Assembly: GCA_037974965.1 (NCBI GenBank)
Contig: JBBPFI010000004.1
Location: 2,108,001-2,172,000, forward strand
DNA length: 64,000 bases
Source of the DNA: Dacryopinax spathularia
Lineage: Eukaryota > Basidiomycota > Dacrymycetes > Dacrymycetales > Dacrymycetaceae
Reading direction: 5' to 3'
Part shown: one piece after another, positions 32,516 through 44,160 of the stretch
Numbering within the stretch: position 1 is the first letter of the stretch
Layout: the number at the start of each line of letters is the position of its first letter
Position numbers and translations under genes: made by a program
The notes under the pieces: generated by a model
What the model was told of the DNA's origin: nothing
What the model saw: only the letters and a program-made list of their open reading frames with translations
Databases searched by the model: none

Positions 32516-34696
32516 TTACTGAAGAGCAGCCTGGGGAATATGATGTGGCTCTTCACCGCGCTGACGAAGCTCATCTACAATGTAACAATTGCGCATCTTG
32601 ATAGCTTCGTCAAAAAAGAACTTGAACTGGACCGGTCCCATCTCTCGTACAATAGCGGAGAAATTTCGCATCCAGGCGTTGACTTGCTCGCACTTCGAGG
32701 AATTGAAGGTCCACTCCTGTTTGGCTTCATCGAAAAGTTCCGGATAGGCAGACGCGTTACAGTGATAACCACAATACCAATCCTTCTCAGTGTGCTTGCT
32801 CTTGAAGTGGAAAACGTCGACAACCAGCGCAGTGTCCTTGAAGAAGTCCCGAAGCTTGGGCCGATCATGAATGTACTTATGCAGCTGGCAGTTGTTATCG
32901 TAAAACAACACATCAGGCAGGGAGGCAGGTGTGGGAAATACGGTTTGTAAGAAGGACTGACATGAAATGAGCAAGGAGTGGACGAGATAGAAAGAGATGA
33001 ACTAACGACCACAGACTCCAACGATTCGGCTCCGTAGAATGTACCGCGTGCCAAGATGACGCCGCAAGGTCAAACGACGAGTTGCTCATTGTGCGTACGT
33101 CTTCGACTGAACTGTGCCTTGACTTTCTTTTGCGGTTGCGTGCTTCTAGGATCGGAAGAGGCCATCCCGAACGCGTCATCGTCCGATATCACAACTCCTT
33201 CTATATCCCGGTGATCTTCCATGCCATTGCCAACCGTAAGAGGAGCCCCTCGCAGATAGGCGTGCGTGCGATCCAGCCGCCTTCTTAATAGCTGTACGGA
33301 CTGGTTGGCTGATCTGAATTTGGCCTCGATTCCAGCATGATTTGCGTCTTCGCACGTCTGATAACCCGGTCAAGCGGGCCTGTCGCACCCATCCACGCAA
33401 CAAACGGCCTCAAGGTGAATGTGTTCCAGACAATGACACGCCCGATTGCTGACAAGGGGATTGCCGCAATTGTGTTGAGCACAGCATGGGCGACTAATTG
33501 CCACTCCATCCGTTACTGCGCAAGAAAGCATATCTTGGGAAACTCTCAACGATAGGTATGTAAGCAAACGAAGCACTCACATTCTTGGCCGTTGCGGTCG
33601 AAGAATTTCCTACAAGTATTGCAGGAATGAGCCAAATGCTCTTGACCAAATTGGGCGATATACTGGTTCCTCTCCACCATGGCTTGAGCAAGTCGCTCAG
33701 CCTGTGTAAGACCACCACCGTGAGGTAGTCGGAGCTGACTTCCCTGCTCTTGGTGATGAAGTAGTAGGGAATATAAGTAGAACATGTCGGATATATACTC
33801 GCTGCGAAGCAGCGGCACTTGATATGGACCTTTAGCGAAGGAGGAAGTTGATGCGAGCGTAGTATTGTAGATCGCGGCATTCGTTGCGAAAGACGAGCTA
33901 GGTAGAGGGGAATGATATTTAGAACGAGAGCGGGATAGAGAGGGAAAGACTCACTGTGACAAGATCGTAAGCACTCGGAAGAGTTCACACAGCTTATCCT
34001 CAAAAAGCATATGTTTGTCGCCTTGGAGTACAGTCGGCATATCAGAGTAGTAGACGCGGTGCTGTGTTCCATCTGGACCAGGTTGGCACGCGTAATTGAG
34101 ATGATAGGTTGAGTTACAGCTCAAGCAGCGGAGGGAGGTCACCATAACGGAGAAGGCACCTCGACTGAGAGTGTATAAGCTGGCCCGAAAGCGCCGCGGA
34201 TCATAGCGCCGTGCCCTGCGGGCGTTGACGATGAAGAATGGACAAAGGGCGTATGTACAGGTTCGCGTTGGGGGGTAGAACTCTTCCGCACCTATCGATG
34301 GTGTCAGGGATACGGACGGTGCAAGGGCATCAATATCGGCTTACCGAGTTCGAAGGTTTGTGCATGCTCGGCGAAGATGCGATAGTCATCCGCGAGAGGA
34401 GGAGAGATAGCCGTGACATCCTTGGCCGGAAACCATATCGTCTCTCGGAAAAGTTCCCAAAGAGACAGAACTTGCCCTCGGCTGATGTTCAGCCCTACCG
34501 AGAGTAAACCCACGACCGAGTTTGGGAGATCGACAGGAGGCGCGTTGGGCCAGACAAGCCCAGTGTCCTGTTGCCAGGAAATCCGCGTTTGCAGGCGGCG
34601 CGCGGCAACAATGAATTCCATCGCCAAATCCATAGAGAGATGTCCGACGGAGGGCCGAAGACGCTTTAGACGCTTGTACAGTTCATCTAGGTACAT
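32516..34696 (-). pseudogene. KDZ-superfamily transposase with CxC5 and CxC6 cysteine clusters, broken
   Basis: Read leftward from ATG 34696. An N-terminal helical region leads to EEFYPPTRTC and a CLSCNSTYHLNY block, which is the CxC5 cluster, at 34.3-33.96 kb. After an intron comes a HSCNTCRKFF - CECFVC segment, then AVTDGVAISRPCC - ACHCLEHI (CxC6) at 33.55-33.37 kb. The transposase core follows: RRRTHNEQLVV - PCGVILARGTFYGAE near 33.1-33.0 kb, DVLFYDNNCQLHKYI, and HFKSKHTEKDWYCGYHCN, ending at TGA 32516. Two in-frame TGA stops, at 33370-33372 and 33070-33072, fall where the family has a coding residue (CGA by inference for the first). Both are exactly in frame with conserved sequence on either side. 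Splice sites are otherwise intact, so decay looks recent. Family members move large Class II elements; I could not find the terminal repeats. Confidence 0.85.
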
Positions 34697-35187
34697 GTCG
34701 TGTTACACAGAGCGGGATATGGAGGGAGAAGCCGGTAGAGCAGTTCCAGAGTCGGCACGTTGCGAGAGCGAGAGTCAGGGAACAGTCATTAAGTCTTGAA
34801 TTTATGAATGCGTAGCAAATTATAAGGTAAACCCTTATTCTGAGTCCCAGCCGGGTGGCTGTACCTCGTAATAACCGGTGTACGGGACCCGGACACGAAT
34901 GCGTCCGTACAATCTTGCACGGAACCTGGATGTACTGTTGTGACTATGTAACTCAACGCTCTGAGTAGACATAATTTGCATCGATCCATGCCCTGTGGGA
35001 ACACACCAACGCGTACAAATATTCATGCCACGGATCAAACCTTTCTACGAGATTTATACAGACAGAACACAACCAAGAAGGGGAGAAGCTTCATCCTGCT
35101 CTCCCCTAGCTTCGCCGCGATATCCTGTACATGATCCCCCTCATCCCGTTAGCGACTTGCCGGTGACCCCCGCGCCATGAGCGTCAC
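34697..35187. other. Intergenic spacer
   Basis: Begins with a degenerate GAGCGGGATATGGAGGGAG repeat just upstream of the transposase start. No gene is seen. Confidence 0.5.
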
Positions 35188-35388
35188 CTAACCTTGACGA
35201 TTACCGCCCGTGTTCTGAGTGCCGCCGCCGGTCTGCCTGTTTCCTCCGGTGTTCTGGGTACCACGGCCGGTCTGCCTGTTGTTGCCCGTAGACTGGGTGC
35301 CGCCGCCACGCTGGACATTTCTGCCGGTGTTCTGCGTTCCGCTACCGCGCTGCACGTTGCCGCCGGTGTTCTGCTGGTTTCTGGTCAT
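35188..35388 (-). CDS. Small Gly/Asn/Arg-rich tandem-repeat protein, type A (A3)
   Basis: Intronless, 66 residues, ATG 35388 to TAG 35188. After MTRNQQN come TGGNVQRGSGTQN, TGRNVQRGGGTQS, TGNNRQTGRGTQN, TGGNRQTGGGTQN and TGGNRQG, all of 13 residues. It shares the repeat frame, start-proximal unit and promoter spacing with A1 and A2. However, every aromatic residue is gone and Arg takes the variable positions, making it strongly basic. That is a coherent change in all units, not random decay. The TATA box is 155 bp upstream. It faces B2, whose ATG is 2.26 kb away. Confidence 0.7.
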   Translation of the reverse strand: MTRNQQNTGGNVQRGSGTQNTGRNVQRGGGTQSTGNNRQTGRGTQNTGGNRQTGGGTQNTGGNRQG

Positions 35389-35536
35389 TGTGTGATTGTC
35401 GGAGTTGCGCTCTGGGGAAGTGCAATGAGAGGAGGGACGGAACATGTAATGCTTATGAGACTTACCGAGAGGATACTTTGTGCGGGTCGAAGTGGCTGCA
35501 GTGGGTTGCCTGCTCTAATGAGCCACCAAGCAGGCT

Positions 35537-35546
35537 CTTTATACGC
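35537..35546 (-). promoter_or_regulatory. TATA box of A3
   Basis: GCGTATAAAG on the minus strand, about 155 bp before the A3 ATG. It is the same AAGCGTATA context as A2. Confidence 0.6.
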
Positions 35547-37190
35547 TTGTGCGTGAGCAGACACGGTAGTGGATGGAGCGGGTACACGCACCCAGCTGCT
35601 GCAAAATCCCGCGCTCCCCATGTCGCCTGAATCCCCCGTACCCCGATCAACCCTGGATACGCTGCCTCTTAAGAGATCATGCGGCCCACTTGCTCGATAT
35701 CAACCAGTCAGAGCGGGTCGTATCGAGAGAAACTTAGCTCCTGATTCGGTTGTCTGAGCAAGGTGGAACCACTGACGCGGTAGAAGTACTCGCAGGTTTG
35801 GGATCATTGTTGATATACTGTGGGTTGAAGGAGGCTCGGTCTTCAGTCCAGCACATAGAGAGGCCCGAGAATAGGTCACTGGAAGGCGTGCGCAAAGGGA
35901 TCCTGAGATGGGATGACGGCCTGCTCTGAAAGGACCAATTTGAGACACGAGCTGCGCCAGAACTCCTCGTCTCGATAGCGCGACGGCCAAAACTACGCCC
36001 ATGCCCATTCTCCGGCATCCTGCCAGATAGGAGATGATAGTGCCACTAGTAGGACGCGATGCCTTAGTAGGGAGAGAGTTCCATTTGGATTGTAGGTGTG
36101 CCGAGGATGCAGACAAGAGCCACGGTGCCGGATTCTCGAGTGGATCAGCGATAGGGCCGTGCGCAAGCGTGTGATCTATTCGGTGGACATAACGCTGGAG
36201 TCCGTCGCCTGTTTCGGTGGTTGGGTGGGTAGGCTGCATTGGGTACTGGTCGACTTACATACTGGGGGTACACCAGCACGTTGATGTATGTTGTCCTCGC
36301 AAGCCGTGGGCACATCCAATAGCCTTGCTAGATCGTTGTCCGTGCAAGGCGGACACTGCGCATCGAGCCCCGAATCCCGCCTGGGAATGAACAGCCTTGG
36401 AGTCAGACGATCGCTCGGACAAGCTTCCTCTGCGCTAGAAGCTAGAGGGCGGCAGCAGGCATTATACCGAGCTTGCAATACAGTGGGCGACCTGTCACAT
36501 AAATGCGATCAGAGCGCTCGTAGAAGTAACGCAAGCCATATCAGGCTGGACTCACTTTGTAACGGATCCGCGAGAAGCAATTCGGTATACTGCGACCTCC
36601 ATGGCTCGCGCATGACTCATTAGTCACTTCTCAGCGCCCGGATTCATGCGTTTTGCGTTTGGGTCTTCTACAGCAGGAGAGCAAAGCCTCTTCGGTCGTC
36701 AAAGCTCGACCTCATCCCGCTCCATGCGGCGTCTCCTGAGTCCTTCCAGCACTTTTGTCAAGGCCTATGACGGGAAGAGTGATTCTTGCACTCACCATTC
36801 TGAAGCTGTGCTATGCGCTACAATAGGCATGCACGTGTGTTGATGCCCTCGCTGGACGGGATAACGTTCGTATGATTGTGTTGTTCTGCTTGCGGGTGCC
36901 GCCGACGGCTAGACAATGGTGTGCGGTCTGGCGGAACATGTGAACATGCATAGCCAACCCCAATTCGGGATGTAGGGGACCAACATGAGATTGCGCTATT
37001 CCTGCATGTCGAAGTCGAACCCTCGCGCTGAAGTTGATTGTAAGAGAATGCGGACCCCACGATCGAGGAAGAACTTACCAAATCTGGTAACATTAGGGGT
37101 CCAGCGAACACGGGCTATGCCGACCTATTACCCTTACGCTTCGAGATCCGGATCATTCGAAAGCCGTATCGGGCTTCTTTTCAGGGGTTC
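35547..37190. other. Intergenic spacer between A3 and B2
   Basis: Head-to-head gap. It holds the GACAATGGTGTGCGGT segment at 36912, shared with 16610 and with 62112-62135 on the minus strand. No gene is supported. Confidence 0.5.
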
Positions 37191-37214
37191 CCGGCTTTAA
37201 ACATGTCCCGGTCA
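37191..37214 (+). promoter_or_regulatory. Conserved upstream block of B2
   Basis: CCGGCTTTAAAC then CCCGGTC, preceded by CTTCTTTTCAGGGGTTC. It starts 454 bp before the B2 ATG, equivalent to 13019 and 60308. Confidence 0.55.
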
Positions 37215-37530
37215 CCATTAGCCCCAAAGGGGTATTCGGCGAAACGGGCACTGCGCTGCGCAGTTATTGTGGTCGTTCGTGCCGTAGAAGCTCCTAGCCA
37301 TACCGGACTAGTGTAGTTCCCATTGACAAAGCGTCGACCGCATATCACAGCTTTGCCGGAGTCGTACAACAGGTCGGGACCGGGAGATATGGAGGGTTGC
37401 CGCCGAGACTCGCAAGCGTGGAATCTGACAAGGCCGTACACTAATCGGAACCTCATAGTTCCGGTCTCGGCATTGAGACCGCAAACTAGCCACCAAGGGG
37501 TGTTTAAGCATTGCGATTCTCGACCACCTG

Positions 37531-37539
37531 CATAAATAC
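37531..37539 (+). promoter_or_regulatory. TATA box of B2
   Basis: CATAAATAC, about 114 bp before the B2 ATG. Confidence 0.5.
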
Positions 37540-37644
37540 TGCTGTTATGCTCTCTTGCTCAGCACCAACAACCAGCTGAACCTCACCAGAATCAGCCTCA
37601 CTACCGCTCGTGCGCAACAACAGTTTACTCACCTCTATCCGAAC

Positions 37645-37921
37645 ATGTCCTACAACCCGCAGTCATCTGGTAACGGAAATGGTGGATATCCCGATCCTCT
37701 CGACGAGTAAGTCGTATCCGGAAACTGCTCCGCGATGGGTGACTGATCTCCCCTCCAGTACCATATACAACACGTATTACATCAACCCCGTGTACCAGAA
37801 CACCGGCGGCAACACTCAGAATGGCGGTGGAACCATGAACACTGGCGGCAATACTCAGCAAACCGGAGGACAGGGGCAAGGCCACACGTACCCGAGGTTG
37901 AACTCTGGCCCCTGCTGGTAG
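37645..37921 (+). CDS. Small Asn/Gly-rich protein, type B (B2)
   Basis: Exons 37645-37706 and 37759-37921, 74 residues. The N-terminus MSYNPQSSGNGNGGYPD differs from B1 and B3, but the intron phase (2) and the second exon are conserved: NTYYINPVYQNTGGN, then TGGNTQNGGGTMN, TGGNTQQ and a short tail ending in GPCW. There is no signal peptide or membrane segment. It lies opposite A3, repeating the A1-B1 layout. Confidence 0.75.
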
Positions 37922-39048
37922 ACGGACTACGCAAAGGCATCGGTGGTACGCTCTTCTAGGCTTGTTATACCCGAACGAGTGCTCATGAGCCGTATGCAGG
38001 CTGCTGGTTTATGAGACGGAGGTGCCTGTTCGAGTTATCAGCCGGCTTGTCATTGGATTTGGGGGCGTGAGGTTGGGCGTCCTTGTAAGGGTAGAGCACA
38101 GATCCATCCGTAACGCAGTTGCCGGGTCCATAAAATGGCTGGGTACTTGCACAAAAGCCGTGAGAACGCCTGAAATGTGCGCCCCAGGTTGTGCGACTCG
38201 CAGTCCGATAGTCCTCCACCCCGAGCCGCACAACTCCCATGCATAGGGCGCTCAAGACTCCAGACTCCGTGACCACCCGGCTGAGACTATCTGGTGGTTC
38301 ACACGGATTGCTTGAGATAGGATGCGGCAGCGACAAGAATACAGCGGATTCGGGACTGTGTCGGCTTGCGGACACTCGAGACGCATGCAACAAGGTCGAC
38401 CATTCCAACTCGCGTGCGTAGTTTCCTCGCTGACAGGCAATCATCTCAGGCATGGGCGATATCCTTTGGGAATGCAAAATGGCATGGGCGTCGACGGGGA
38501 ATGTGCGACAGGGCTGGCGGTCTTCAGTGAAAGCACGTCGAAACGGAGCATAACATGCGCACCTGGTCCTCTCTTCGCCACTCAACCCCGCACCACTCTC
38601 GTCGGCGTGTCGAATATCATATCGTGCTTGCCATTGAGTTGACTGGATGTATGCGGCGTCCGGACGAGCTGTACTTGCATTCCCTGCGCCAGTACATCGT
38701 GCAGAGCATCGACGAGCTCGAAAATCGTTTAGCGAGCAGGCTCTCGGGTGTTCGGGCCCAGCTCAGAGCACTCTCGTGAACGGCCCGGAACGATAGGCAT
38801 GGGGCATCGTGCATGTTGATTGAGTAGAGGTGAAGCTGATCATCTCACGTCGTCGTCGAATCCGCGTGTTTGGTGTATTGTAGCAAGAACGAATATGGCA
38901 GTTGACTGACACTTGTGAAGTTAGATACAGATGCCATGGTGAGTGTAGTAGCCAAGGTGCGGATCAGGGTTGATCATCAGATAAGCGCTGCTTTTCTCTT
39001 AATTCCGAGACGGATCAACCCGCTTCTCGGCGCAAGGCCACAACACCT
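37922..39048. other. Intergenic spacer
   Basis: Contains a short helical-looking frame ending at 38779 (RRPDELYLHSLRQYIV...) that may be an orphan exon, but no start or splice chain supports it. Confidence 0.45.
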
Positions 39049-39899
39049 GTGTGTCACGCTCAATTGAAGGAGAATAGACGCTGCGGTTCAGCCATACCAC
39101 TAGACGAGTGCTGCTGGGATCGTAAGCCCGTCGTGGTGGACGAGGCTCTACCTACTGCTAAGATGGCAAACGTCGCCCAGCCTGCCACTCTTCTTGGTGC
39201 AAGCGTCACCATTAGCTCTGCTCAGCAGCCAACACCACGTAGAGCCGTTAGGTTGACGAACTGGGAAGATCAAGATGATGATGATGATGCTGATGATGGC
39301 GACGACGTCGACGACGCTGATGATGACTTTGATATTGACAGGCAGTGAGTAAGAACAGGACTCCTCACGAATAGGACACTGAGTTCAGAGCCAGAAGCAC
39401 CGCCAGTAGCGTGACCATCAATAACAATTCGAACAACACGGTCTATCACAATCACCTTTACTACCAGAACACGGGCGGTAATATCCAGTACGGCAAGGTT
39501 TCCTGGTTGAACACGGGCGGCAATCAGGAAGGCGAGCCGGGTGATCTGATACGGTACCCATCATCGGGGGACATCGCGGTGAGAGGGAGGCCGGCGTATG
39601 AGATGTCATTGAGAGGGGTGCCCGTGATCAGGGTGAGCGGTAGAGATGGACCCTCCCAATCTGTGGGACGTCCTGAAGCCTGGATGGGCAGGGACGAAGT
39701 GTCATGGGGAGCAGAGGCGAGCTATCGGATGAACGGGTCACAGCAGCACCGATATGGGACGCCTCCATCAGTTGGGAGCAGCAGCGTCGGCATGGCACCC
39801 ATGGGAGGCCGGACCGTGTCGATAGACACAGTCTGTGGTCATGACGAGGAGCCCTTCATGGTGCTGTTCCGAAAGGTCCGTGAATACGATACTACTTGA
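39049..39899 (+). CDS. Chimeric acidic protein with TGGN repeats (type D)
   Basis: Two exons join near 39344/39404. The first is open from at least 39049 but has no ATG at its left limit, so the start is uncertain; an in-frame ATG lies in TAKMANVAQP. It ends in a run of Asp-rich sequence (DQDDDDDADDGDD...). The second exon starts with QARSTASSVTINNNSNNTV, then YYQNTGGN, TGGNIQYGKVSWLN and TGGNQEG, clearly related to type B. It continues for about 130 residues rich in Arg, Gly and Ser. The stop at 39899 may be removed by another splice (GT after 39876 to AG near 39930), which would extend the frame to about 40077. It is the largest family member and the only acidic one. Confidence 0.55.
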
Positions 39900-40781
39900 A
39901 CCACTGGAAGACTAACATGATGGGACCATCCAGCCCGACAGCCACTACTCCTCGACGGCTCCATACGAAGGGCAGGACATGATTCCATACCAAGAGCAGC
40001 GGTGGACCGGAGATGAGTACTGTACCCGCATGATCATATGCGTTTTGATTCCGTTTCAGGCTCCGACACGGAAGTAAAGAGAAATGCGATTGCACGCTTG
40101 TTACAAGTTACAAACTGAACCAATTACTTCCTCTTCGATGGTGTATGAGCAGAAGTTCCTAAGTTAGCGGAAGTAAGCACCCAATTGAGGGAGTGCTGTT
40201 TCATAAGAAAAGGAGGAGAGATTCAGATTCCACGAGGAGAGGGCGGGGCCCGAAAAGATTTGAGGACCGAAAAGCGGAGTTGGAAGCGGAAGCAGAACTG
40301 AGCACTACTCGCGGGCCCGCATTACATGTTACAAAGTCCGGATTTGCTCGCGAAAAAGGCTCGCGTTACGCATTACACGAGCATATGATCATGCGGGTAC
40401 AGTATTCTACAGACTGGTGACACAGGACACATCGAGCGAGATGAAGGAGCGCGTGTTCGCATGGGTGTTAAGGGATGGACGAGGGTGACACGGAAAGAGG
40501 TGCCCTGGGCGAGGGGAGCGGTGAACACGGCCGGAGCAAGTCGATGGCAGCATGTACAATATGGCACGAAGGGATGCGCGCACCGCTGTGGTATCTCTAT
40601 TGATTTCATCTGACTTCTCCGAGTTGAGGGTGGTTGTTTTGCCGCACGAGCTGCTCGACGAGCACGCATAGAAGTCCTGTCCAGCTCGCAGTCGAGAAAA
40701 ATGATCATCATTCCTAGTTGTTTTTACAGGCAGTGTATAGTCGGCCAAGAATCATCGCCTGTCTGCTCTTTCTCAACACAA
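39900..40781. other. Intergenic spacer
   Basis: The first 180 bp may be a third exon of the acidic chimera. The rest has no supported feature. Confidence 0.4.
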
Positions 40782-42249
40782 TCATACCATGATAACGAGC
40801 TTCCCCGTATTCCCGCCCTGGAACAACACCTGGAACGACCCCGGCGCGCTCTCGATCCCCTTCAGGATTATCTCGTCGGACTTGATGATGCCTTGTGCGA
40901 TCAGAGCAGGGATCTCGCCGTACATCTTTGCGGCGTAGCCCTTCGCGACGAGGTCAGGTACGAGGAAACCTTGCATCATGATGCGCTTTCCGAAGAACTG
41001 GTCGAGGTTCTGCATTGTCGTCAGATACACTGGTAGCGGCGAGCAGAGTGAGATGGCGAACCTGGACACCATACTTCTCGCCGTGCTGGTTGTATGTGGT
41101 GACATACCCGCAGGACTGAAAGAGCGAGATGAGGACGAGCTAGGCTAGTCTCAATACCGAGACACTCACCAAGATCCGGCCGTTGAGCGTTAAGGCATCA
41201 ATCGCCGCATCGAGCGTCTCGCCACCAACGTTGTCCCAGTAGATATTGATCGGGCCGTGCTTGGCGAGCACATCAGCCGCCTTCGTCGTCTTGTAGTTGA
41301 AGGCGACGTCCACGCCGAGCTCCTTCTCGAGGTACTGGACCTTACTGTCACTCCCGCAGGAGGCAATCACTTTCAGTCCCTTGCGTTTGGCAAGTTGGCA
41401 GACCATCCTGTTTGGCGTCTCAGATCCGACCATTGGAAGACAGGACGAGGAACGCACGAGCCGACTGAACCTGCACCGGCGGAGACGAAGATGGTCTGGC
41501 CCTGGACATAGGACACATCATGGTCAGAATCTGCGCATACATGGGACGATTACGAGACTCACAGCTTCGGCATGCGCATACTCCTCAAACCCGGCATATG
41601 CGGTCAACCCCGGCGTACCCAGAGCTCCTACGTACGTCGACAGCGGGAAAGCACCCTGCGGATCCGGCACGGGCTGAAGTGCGAGCGAATCCATGTTGAA
41701 CGTGTACGCGGGCCATTTGTGGGCGTCAAAGTCCCAGCGACCTTCGACGTATGGTTGGACGGTGTATGCTTCCCAAGCTGGCGGCTGATCAGTAGCTGTA
41801 AGGCGCCGCTGAATGTATTGGACGTACGCGTCATGCCGTACATGTACGTGCCCGGCTCCAGCCCCTCCTTCTCAGATCGAAGTACTTGCACCACCCCGAA
41901 ACCGATGACACTACCGACGAGCAATGTTAGTGGAGCCTTCTGACTGGTGAAGATGGAAGGTACGCACGGACCGCCCAGCTTCAACGGCGTGCCATACGAT
42001 GGAACCGAAGGATCTCTCTGTTCTCTTCTCGTCAGCTCAGTCCAGCACTCTTGTAGAGATCATGCTCACCATCCTCCCACGCATATACGGCTCTGGGCTG
42101 AGGCAGATTGTCTTCGTGAGGAAACCGCCGTTCAGCGGTACATTCTCCAGATCGATCGTGCCCTCCTTCAACACGAGATGCTTTCCAGGTTCAGGAACAC
42201 CGGTGGGGATTTCCGCAAAGATAACGCGTGGGTTTGAGATTGGTGCCAT
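40782..42249 (-). CDS. MDR-family NADP-dependent alkenal/enone reductase
   Basis: Medium-chain dehydrogenase/reductase of the zinc-free leukotriene B4 12-hydroxydehydrogenase / alkenal double-bond reductase group, expected to reduce C=C bonds of enals or enones with NADPH in the cytosol. It is read leftward from ATG 42249 in about six exons. Visible motifs are the N-terminal SPEPYMRGRM, RDPSVPSYG and LKLGGP block, VIGFGVVQVLRSE, YVGALGTPGLTAY, the dinucleotide loop GAGSVGS followed after an intron by MVCQLAKRKG, then IASCGSDSKV, WDNVGGETLDA and the C-terminal YAAKMYGEIPALIAQG and LFQGGNTGKLVIMV. No frame break is seen. A cytochrome P450 gene lies 1.9 kb upstream in the same direction. A shared pathway is possible but unproven. 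Confidence 0.88.
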
Positions 42250-44160
42250 CGTATATTGAGGTCAACTAAAGAGGTCAATACAGGTGATAAGACGCTGGCG
42301 CTGCAAGGTGGTCGAAAAGAGCTTTATACGACCCTTGACCGCTCAGAGTACGCGTAAATGTGAAGGCTGGGCGAGTACACAGCATCAGGAAGCATGGTCC
42401 GAGGCGAGGGAAGCGGCGGCGACGAGGGCTAAGTCGCGCTGCGTTGTCGAAGACAAAGCACAGTTCCATCAAAAGTCCCCATCATGGACAGCCAGAACCG
42501 CACCCTCCGCGGGTTGAAACCGCGGGTGAGCTCTTGAGCTGTCTCAGTGGCGCATTTGCAGAGATGGTTCAGGCTCGAGCAGCTAGTGGGATGCACTCGC
42601 GTTCTTCGGTCCAATCAGATTACAGGAGTAGCAGGGAAAGTCGGGAGTAGATAGCGCTTAACGGCCACAGAGGGCTCTTTCACTGATGGGGAATACCGCG
42701 AGCATATTTCAAATATAGGTGAGCGCAAAGAGTTCAGTAAAGTAACATTCGCATATCGCCTCGGTGTTCAGATGGAGAACTGGGAAAGTCCAGGACGAGT
42801 CGCCAGCAGAACGCGCAGACGGCCCAGACCAACAGAAGCCATAAGGGTACAGGCTTATTCAGGGCCGGTCAGAAGTGGTCTGGCTGCCACGTCGCTCCTT
42901 ATGTCGGCCAGCACCGATCATGCCGCAACCGTGCATATGATGGAGTACGTCCACTCATCGAACGTCTCCCAATCGCATCCTACCATCAGACATATTCACT
43001 CGTACAATGGTTTTGATATCGTAAGCTATGCGACAATATTTCCATGGAAAATCCGCGTCAGACGGTCAGACCCGTAGCTGTAGTGATCGCATCAGACATC
43101 AATCATTGCGAATGTCGATTTCCGGATGCGCAGAGTCTTCCGCCGATAAGCCAGCTCTGGTAATCCTTGTACCATGGTTGCACACGGCCATATACCAGAT
43201 GAATTACGCGCTTTCACGAAGAAAGATTCAAAGGAGGGTATGTTGCCGGGTTGTTCAGATGGCTGTCACGGCGTTCGATCAACCGAAGATCGGTGGAGCT
43301 CGGCTTCCAAGCCATCAGAGCCCGTTTTGGCAAGAAATGGGGTTGTTTCGCAACTGGCGTGTTCTGAGCGAATTCATCCCATAGAATGTAGGGGAATATC
43401 AGAGGATGAGCACCGCAATCGTCTGAGTTGGCAGTCGTTAGCCTTTGACCGATTCCCGGGATCTGCGGTATCTAAATATATGCCATCCACTTCACCGAGG
43501 CAGGTTGCGAGAAAGCCAATTCCTGTATCGAGATGATCTTCTTTGCCGCCTGGTGGGGCGACCTCTGTGGCTATCAAAAGAACCACGGTCACTCCGCCTT
43601 GCTCGGGGCTGTGATAAGCTCGACCAGGACAGATTAGCCTCATAAGGCACGCAGAACGTTCAATCATGAGCCGCAGTCTACTTGGAAATGTATGAATCAT
43701 ATAGCTTAACAGACGGCATATGCATCATGATCCTTCTTTGCTTCTGCCGAGGCTCGGGAATTAGGATAAAAGTCGCGAAAGAGCCCAGGCTTCGCCACCA
43801 GAATATAATGTAACTTCAGAAGCGGCCGTAAGGGGTGATCGATTCCCCGCGGCGCTTTCCTCATTGGCTGGAGGAGTCGCAACCGGGAGCGTACCGACCT
43901 TCCGTAGAAGCTACCCGTAGTTCGGCTGCGTCAACGATCTCACCCGAAGCTTGAAACCGTACCGCGAACATTGACCCTCTCCGCGAGTTTCGCTAGACAA
44001 CGGATATGCTCGCATGTGATGAGAATGTTATGTTTATTCCCTGTCGATATCTAGCCTCACAGATTTTGAAATACTTGGAACAGGAACTTCTGATGTGAAA
44101 GGGGTCGGAAGCGTTTCCAGCCGCACGCGATTCTACATAAATGAATATCCGAACATGTCT
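42250..44160. other. Intergenic spacer
   Basis: Almost 1.9 kb with only short unsupported frames. It includes the promoter of the reductase gene. Confidence 0.5.

Noticed and set aside
38555-38779. Short helical ORF
   Set aside because: The last 42 residues look like a coiled coil, but a single short frame in a spacer is not enough.
39270-39455. Ser-rich antisense ORF opposite the Asp-rich exon
   Set aside because: Mirror of the GAT/GAC run; no support.
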